From JAIRNF01 sp031551125 (GTDB taxonomy: Bacteria > Bacteroidota > Bacteroidia > Bacteroidales > UBA932): a stretch of DNA of 64,000 nucleotides. The stretch is from the NCBI GenBank assembly GCA_031551125.1, contig JAVBOB010000001.1, forward strand, positions 62,001 through 126,000, written 5' to 3'. Both the position numbers and the translations under genes were made by a program. The notes under the pieces are model-generated. The model searched no databases. It was not told the origin of the DNA and was given only the letters and a program-made list of their open reading frames with translations. Below, in pieces: positions 59,703 through 64,000 of this stretch (position 1 is the stretch's first letter; every line of letters starts with the position of its first letter).

Positions 59703-60746
59703 ATGATACGTTTATTATTATTTACTGTTTTTATTTCACCCATATTATTTTCGTGTACAAAAAAAATACATACAATAATGGAGGGGGTGGACTTCCCTTC
59801 TATGGTAGAAAGAGCGGGAAAAAATAAAAAATATTTTTGTATTGTTCTACAAAAAGATAGCTGCATAGCTTGTGATATATATATGAGTAAACTTCTGACA
59901 CAAGACAAAGCAATATTTTTGTCTGCCGATTTTTACAATGTAAATATTTCGCTTAAAGAAAATTCATGGTACGAAGAATTATTTTGTCCAATTGGAGTCC
60001 CCTATACATTAATCTTTTCTCCTAATGGAAATTTTTTGACATCTGTTCCTGGTGCGGCAGATACATGCGTGAAGTGTATCAGAGACATTCTTGATAGTAA
60101 TAATCTGATCTGTTCTGCGGGTTTAAACTCAGATTCTAATTACTTGAACAAAGCGAGAGGGATGAATTTTACTTTAGAAGCAAAACTTCTTATTGATAGA
60201 GACAAAGATGCTACTGTTGAACTGGATTCGTCTTTTTATTATTTGCGATACCCCTACAATTATTACTTAAAAACTTTACTGGAAAAACAAAAAGGAAACA
60301 TTGAAGAAAGCCAATACTATGCTCGCATGTTACTAGCATTTAAAGATAGGCAGTACTTAATAAAGCATAGAAATATACGTTATGAAATGAAGAAAATGAT
60401 TGATACGACCTACAATTCTGAATCTGAACCAATTATTAAACTAAAATCTAATAATATTATATTAGGAGAAATAAAGCAAGGAACATCAAGAAATTTCTCT
60501 ATTGACATTAAAAATGTTGGAAAAGACACCTTGGTTATTGAATCTCTTATTTTGAGTTGTGACTGTATTACGGTTGATGAAAATTATCCGAAAAAAATAC
60601 CTGCTAAAGATTCAATAAAAGTAAATTTGAGATTTACCCCAATGTATGGGTATGATGGAGAATTGCAACAAAATATTGTAATAATTTCAAATGCCAGAAA
60701 TTTCAAAGAAGTTATAAATATAAATGCTATAACTAAGAAAAACTGA
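59703..60746 (+). CDS. Thioredoxin-like/DUF1573 lipoprotein in an AT-rich cassette
   Basis: This 347-residue protein has a lipobox (ISPILFSC, C18), then a thioredoxin-fold region with a CIAC pair (C55, C58) and GVPYTLIFSPNGNFL. A helical middle follows, then a C-terminal DUF1573 domain (about 250-345; ILSCDCITVDENYP, KVNLRFTP). The visible fold and CxxC suggest a periplasmic redox partner. Base composition is clearly lower in GC than neighbours. The next gene, 23 bases on, makes a secreted cysteine-rich peptide that could be its client. Confidence 0.8.
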   Translation: MIRLLLFTVFISPILFSCTKKIHTIMEGVDFPSMVERAGKNKKYFCIVLQKDSCIACDIYMSKLLTQDKAIFLSADFYNVNISLKENSWYEELFCPIGVPYTLIFSPNGNFLTSVPGAADTCVKCIRDILDSNNLICSAGLNSDSNYLNKARGMNFTLEAKLLIDRDKDATVELDSSFYYLRYPYNYYLKTLLEKQKGNIEESQYYARMLLAFKDRQYLIKHRNIRYEMKKMIDTTYNSESEPIIKLKSNNIILGEIKQGTSRNFSIDIKNVGKDTLVIESLILSCDCITVDENYPKKIPAKDSIKVNLRFTPMYGYDGELQQNIVIISNARNFKEVININAITKKN

Positions 60747-60769
60747 TTGTTTCACTAAATTAAAAAACC

Positions 60770-61021
60770 ATGAAAAAATTATTATCAATCCTCCTGCTTT
60801 TATTCTTAACCTCAACATCAGCAATGACGCAGCAACCTGGTGGTTGGGTTATTCCTACTGGGGAATATACTATAAAACCCTATGCTTTTGATTGCACAAA
60901 GTTTATCATTATATTTCCTGATGGACGGTATTATGTAAATCAGTGCTTGCCTGGTCAAAACTTTGAACCTAATTTATGTCTCTGTATGGATGCCTCACTA
61001 GCTCCTTGTGACCGGGTTTAA
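60770..61021 (+). CDS. Secreted five-cysteine peptide resembling a peritrophin (CBM14) knot
   Basis: This 83-residue product has a signal peptide (MKKLLSILLLLFLTSTSAMT). The mature part is about 60 residues with C42, C59, C70, C72 and C80. The string DCTKF, PDGRYYVNQC, LPGQNFEPNLC and a terminal C follows the CBM14 pattern (C-x-KF/Y, G, C-P-x-G-x-x-F-x-P, C...C), except that the second cysteine is replaced (KFIIIF). This is pattern resemblance only; chitin binding is unproven. It ends at a strong terminator. Confidence 0.7.
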   Translation: MKKLLSILLLLFLTSTSAMTQQPGGWVIPTGEYTIKPYAFDCTKFIIIFPDGRYYVNQCLPGQNFEPNLCLCMDASLAPCDRV

Positions 61022-61029
61022 CGGGCTTG

Positions 61030-61088
61030 TTTAGCCAATAAATACGAAAAGGGGGCAACAGGCCCCCTTTTCGTATTTATTGGCTAAA
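61030..61088. terminator. Bidirectional terminator, cassette / skp copy 2
   Basis: A perfect 27-bp inverted repeat (left arm starts TTTAGCCAATAAATACGAAA, 61030-61056; complement 61062-61088) with a 5-base loop, between convergent genes. Confidence 0.93.
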
Positions 61089-61091
61089 ACT

Positions 61092-61598
61092 TTATTTAAT
61101 CCCTAATTCTTTCTTTACCATAGGTAAAGCATCTGTAATTTGGGCTTCATCCACATATAGTGTAGCACCTGCTTCAAGAACGCAGGCAAAACCGTTATCT
61201 TTTCCCACTTTCTTTATTGCGTTCAACGCTTTTTCCCGAATAGGAGTATATAACTTCTGAGACATTTCTTCTTGTCCTTGTTGTACAATTTGAGGATAGT
61301 CCTGAATGCGCTTCATCAATTCTTGTAATTCTTTTTCCTTTTGAGCCTTCATACTTTCGGTAAGCGTAGGCTGTTTCTTTTCGTAGTCAGCAGCCTTATT
61401 GTTGAACTCAACGTTCATGGTTTCATACGCTTCTCTAGATTCCTTCATAAAGGCTTCGAGTTGTTTTTTTGCCGAATCACTTTCCGGCATCAAACTCAAT
61501 AGCTGGTTTGAATCAATGCGTGCAAATTTTTGAGCAAAGCTATTCGATGCCACAAACATAAGGGCAACAGCAAAAATAAGTGTTAGTGAACGTTTCAT
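61092..61598 (-). CDS. skp: OmpH/Skp family periplasmic chaperone, copy 2
   Basis: This 168-residue protein has a signal peptide (LIFAVALMFVASNSFA), FARIDSNQLLSLMPESDSAK, a coiled coil, and FACVLEAGATLYVDEAQ near the end. It is a close paralogue of copy 3 (same length, shared LMPE and LPLVKKELGI-type endings). It has its own promoter box and a strong terminator just past the stop. Confidence 0.92.
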   Translation of the reverse strand: MKRSLTLIFAVALMFVASNSFAQKFARIDSNQLLSLMPESDSAKKQLEAFMKESREAYETMNVEFNNKAADYEKKQPTLTESMKAQKEKELQELMKRIQDYPQIVQQGQEEMSQKLYTPIREKALNAIKKVGKDNGFACVLEAGATLYVDEAQITDALPMVKKELGIK

Positions 61599-61695
61599 GT
61601 AGTAGTTTTTAGTTATAAGGTTTTTCGAACTCGTATTGGGCTAAACCATCACCCTGTACATTTTCGGATGTTGTATTTGATTATTAATGAGCCGC

Positions 61696-61703
61696 AAATG
61701 TAG
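61696..61703 (-). promoter_or_regulatory. -7 promoter box for skp copy 2
   Basis: The minus strand reads TACATTTG, 98 bases before the start. Confidence 0.5.
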
Positions 61704-61737
61704 TGATTTTTTGCAAACTACGAGCGGCGTTCAATTC

Positions 61738-62250
61738 TTACTTAAAGCCCAACTTTTCTAAAATCTTATCGCTCATATCAGAGCGGGTGTTGGTATAAAC
61801 GATAGACGGGTTTCCGGCCACATCAAAAATCATGGTATAGCCACCATCGGTTGCAAAGGTTTTAATAGCCTCCGAAACTTGGTCTTGGATGGGCTTAATC
61901 AGCTCTTCACGCTTTTTAGATACCTCGCCGCTGGGGCCAAAGTATTTTTGCTGCAAATCCTTCAGCTCACGTTCACGCTTAATAATATCGTCTTCGCGTT
62001 TTTTCTTCATACTCTCGTTTAGCAACGCTTTTTCTGCCTGGTAGCTTTTGTACTGCTCATCAAGCTTCTTGTAGCCGTCTTCCACCTCTTTTTGATATTG
62101 GGTGGCTATTTTTTCTACCTGACTCTGAGCGTTTTTGTAGTTAGGAATTTTACCCAGAATGTATTCCGTATCTACGTAGGCAATTTTATTTTGCGCAAGC
62201 AGCGCAACCGGAAATGCCAATACTATTAATGCTACTAATACTTTCTTCAT
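61738..62250 (-). CDS. skp: OmpH/Skp family periplasmic chaperone, copy 1
   Basis: This 170-residue protein has a signal peptide (VLVALIVLAFPVALLAQ), KIAYVDTEYILGKIPNYKNA, then a long coiled coil rich in Glu/Lys, and YTMIFDVAGNPSIVYTNTRS. It is the most canonical of the three and directly follows bamA, 93 bases away. It probably carries outer membrane proteins to the BAM complex. Confidence 0.94.
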   Translation of the reverse strand: MKKVLVALIVLAFPVALLAQNKIAYVDTEYILGKIPNYKNAQSQVEKIATQYQKEVEDGYKKLDEQYKSYQAEKALLNESMKKKREDDIIKRERELKDLQQKYFGPSGEVSKKREELIKPIQDQVSEAIKTFATDGGYTMIFDVAGNPSIVYTNTRSDMSDKILEKLGFK

Positions 62251-62343
62251 AACGTTTGTGTTTTTATGTTTACTTTTTATGCATGCTGTAATATTGCTGC
62301 TGCTTTTTACCCAAGATACAAAATCCGTACCAAAGCTAAAATG

Positions 62344-64000
62344 CTACATTGGCATACCAATTACGAAGTGGAAGTTGCTTCCGGCTGCTCCCGGACTGCT
62401 GGGAACGGCATCGAACCCATAACCCCAGTCAATACCCAGCATACCGACAATAGGTAGTAGCAAGCGTACACCAACACCAGCCGAACGCTTAATGGCGAAG
62501 GGGTTAAAGTCTCTTCCGTCATACCATGAGTTACCTCCTTCCAAAAACGCCAAAACGAAAATGGTTGACGAAGGTTCCATAATTACAGGGTAACGTATTT
62601 CGGCCGTATATCTTACGTAGCTGTTTGATGCGTATATAAGGCTTCCGTTAGATGCAACTACGCGAGAGGTAAGCGATTGGTTGCTATACCCTCTGAGTCC
62701 GATGTTTTCTTGTCCGTAAAGCGTGTATCCGCTCATTCCGTCACCACCTAATGTATAACCTTCAAAAGGTGAGTAGCCTATATCTTTGTTGTAGTAGCCC
62801 ATGTAGCCAAGCTGTGCTCTAGTCATTAGCACAAGGTTACCTACCAGCTGGGTATATACGGTACCCTTTAGCGACCACTTGTGGTACTCTACCCACTTAT
62901 ACTTTTCGTTATCAGGCATAGATTTATAATCCTTATCTGAGTTGAAAAGCGAGTAGGGGGGGGTAAGCTGTACACCGATTGAAAATTCAGAACCGCCACG
63001 GGCAAATATGGGGTTATCAACCGTATTGCGACCGAACGATGCTCGTATGCTGAAGTTGTTTGACTGTCCATCAGTGAAAATAAACTGACCTTGCCAATCT
63101 TGCAGCGAGTAGTGCTGCCATGATAGTCCGCCGGATAGTATAAAGTTATAGTCAGGCCACTTTACGCGTCTTCCCAGTCCAACATCAAATCCGGTTACCT
63201 TCATAAATTGGTCGCTACGCTGGTAAAAGTAGGTAGCCGTTGTTTGTGTAGAGTGGTATCCGGTAACCGATAGCGAGGTGGGCTTCTTTCCACCCAACCA
63301 AGGTTCTACAAAGGTACCGCTAAATGCACGGTAGTATGAACCGTTGGTTTGAGCACGTAACGAAAGTGTTTGACCATCGCCTCCCGGAACAGGTCGCCAT
63401 GATCCTTTTTCAAACATGCGCCGCAGGGAGAAGTTGGTAAAACGTACCCCCAGCGTTCCTACAAACATACCGTTACCGTAACCTCCCGATATTTCAAGCT
63501 GGTCGTTAGCCTTTTCTACCAAGTTGTAGGTTATACTGGCAGTTCCTTCTTGCGGATTAGGACGAACGTCTATACCGGTTTGCAGCTTCTCAGGGTCAAA
63601 GTAGTTGCTTTGAGCAAGTCTGCGCACAGACTCTCGTATTTGAGTCATGCTAAATAGCTCTCCGGGTTTGGTTAACAGCTCCCTACGAATAACGTGCTCG
63701 TTGGTGCGGTTGTTGCCGGCAATTTCAATACGGTCAAAGCGTGCTTGGTCACCTTCGTACATGCGTACTTCCAAGTCAACGGAGTCGGCAATAACGTTAG
63801 ATTCAACGCAATTCATTTGGAAGAAGAGGTAACCCAAGTCCTGATATTGGGTTTGTACGGAGTAGTCGTCCTGATACAACATTTTTTCCAAGGCTGTTTT
63901 ATCGTACACATCGCCTTTTTTCAATCCCAGTATCAGGTTCAGCTGCTGTTCGTGCATTACGGAGTTGCCAACCCATGCAATGTTACGTATGTAGTAACGT
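62344..64000 (-). CDS. bamA: Outer membrane protein assembly factor BamA (5' end beyond window)
   Basis: About 551 C-terminal residues are present; the frame is open to base 64000 (RYYIRNIAWVGNSVMHEQQL), so the N-terminus is missing. Two POTRA modules remain (FDRIEIAGNNRTNEHVIRRE), then the Omp85 barrel (ISGGYGNGMFVGTLGVRFTN; LGGDGMSGYTLYGQENIGLR with the conserved loop region; ending FHFVIGMPM). It inserts beta-barrel proteins into the outer membrane. Three skp genes and murI follow. Confidence 0.96.
   Translation of the reverse strand, partial: RYYIRNIAWVGNSVMHEQQLNLILGLKKGDVYDKTALEKMLYQDDYSVQTQYQDLGYLFFQMNCVESNVIADSVDLEVRMYEGDQARFDRIEIAGNNRTNEHVIRRELLTKPGELFSMTQIRESVRRLAQSNYFDPEKLQTGIDVRPNPQEGTASITYNLVEKANDQLEISGGYGNGMFVGTLGVRFTNFSLRRMFEKGSWRPVPGGDGQTLSLRAQTNGSYYRAFSGTFVEPWLGGKKPTSLSVTGYHSTQTTATYFYQRSDQFMKVTGFDVGLGRRVKWPDYNFILSGGLSWQHYSLQDWQGQFIFTDGQSNNFSIRASFGRNTVDNPIFARGGSEFSIGVQLTPPYSLFNSDKDYKSMPDNEKYKWVEYHKWSLKGTVYTQLVGNLVLMTRAQLGYMGYYNKDIGYSPFEGYTLGGDGMSGYTLYGQENIGLRGYSNQSLTSRVVASNGSLIYASNSYVRYTAEIRYPVIMEPSSTIFVLAFLEGGNSWYDGRDFNPFAIKRSAGVGVRLLLPIVGMLGIDWGYGFDAVPSSPGAAGSNFHFVIGMPM

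Noticed and set aside
60770..61021. Second RiPP precursor
   Set aside because: It has a normal Sec signal peptide instead of a GG leader.

Overview
The window looks like the chromosome of a member of the Bacteroidota. The evidence is a type B sorting domain of the type IX secretion system (T9SS) beside a PorP/SprF protein, split methylmalonyl-CoA mutase subunits, an MsrB-MsrA fusion, a bactofilin, a DUF2851 protein, and many TAnnTTTG promoter boxes with almost no Shine-Dalgarno sequences. I cannot fix the order or genus from this sequence. Most of it is ordinary core genome. No tRNA, rRNA, CRISPR array, transposase or prophage was seen.

Layout. 0-4.4 kb: a lipid kinase cut by the left edge, mrp, an ECF sigma factor / membrane protein / Spy-like envelope operon, and an acyl-CoA thioesterase. 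4.6-9.7 kb: split transketolase, a beta-barrel protein, a LOG-family protein and a polyprenyl synthase. 9.8-17.9 kb (minus strand): MsrBA-thioesterase-TsaC, a glycosyltransferase, a phosphatase-fold protein, a rhomboid and mutL. 18-28.6 kb (plus strand): ggt, asd, rpsP-rimM, an unusual 5'-nucleotidase, proline dehydrogenase and a large zinc metalloprotease. 29-36 kb: an MFS exporter with a lipoprotein, a double-glycine leader peptide beside a CPBP protease, DUF2851, and small DNA-related proteins. 36-47.5 kb: bactofilin, an S41 protease, thioredoxin, two NamZ-like lipoproteins, PorP/SprF and a 1578-residue T9SS cargo protein. 48-58 kb: mutA / four-helix-bundle gene / mutB, rpmH, cmk, ispH and priA. 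58-64 kb: murI, three skp/ompH genes and bamA, interrupted by an AT-rich two-gene cassette.

The accessory signals stand out against this background. (1) A GG-leader peptide, probably a RiPP precursor, lies upstream of a CPBP intramembrane protease with an intrinsic terminator between them. (2) An AT-rich insertion inside the skp cluster encodes a thioredoxin-like/DUF1573 lipoprotein and a secreted five-cysteine peptide resembling a peritrophin (CBM14) knot. (3) A four-helix-bundle gene with imperfect inverted repeats at its ends sits between mutA and mutB. (4) The intergenic spaces are full of nested palindromic elements: about 13 REP-like copies, two of them inside larger elements with terminal inverted repeats, plus several other families. 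No mobilising enzyme is present in the window.

Functionally, the window combines envelope biogenesis (bamA, skp, murI, NamZ-like proteins, bactofilin), type IX secretion, propionate/methylmalonyl metabolism, isoprenoid synthesis (ispH, polyprenyl synthase) and information processing (rpsP-rimM, rpmH, priA, mutL, tsaC).
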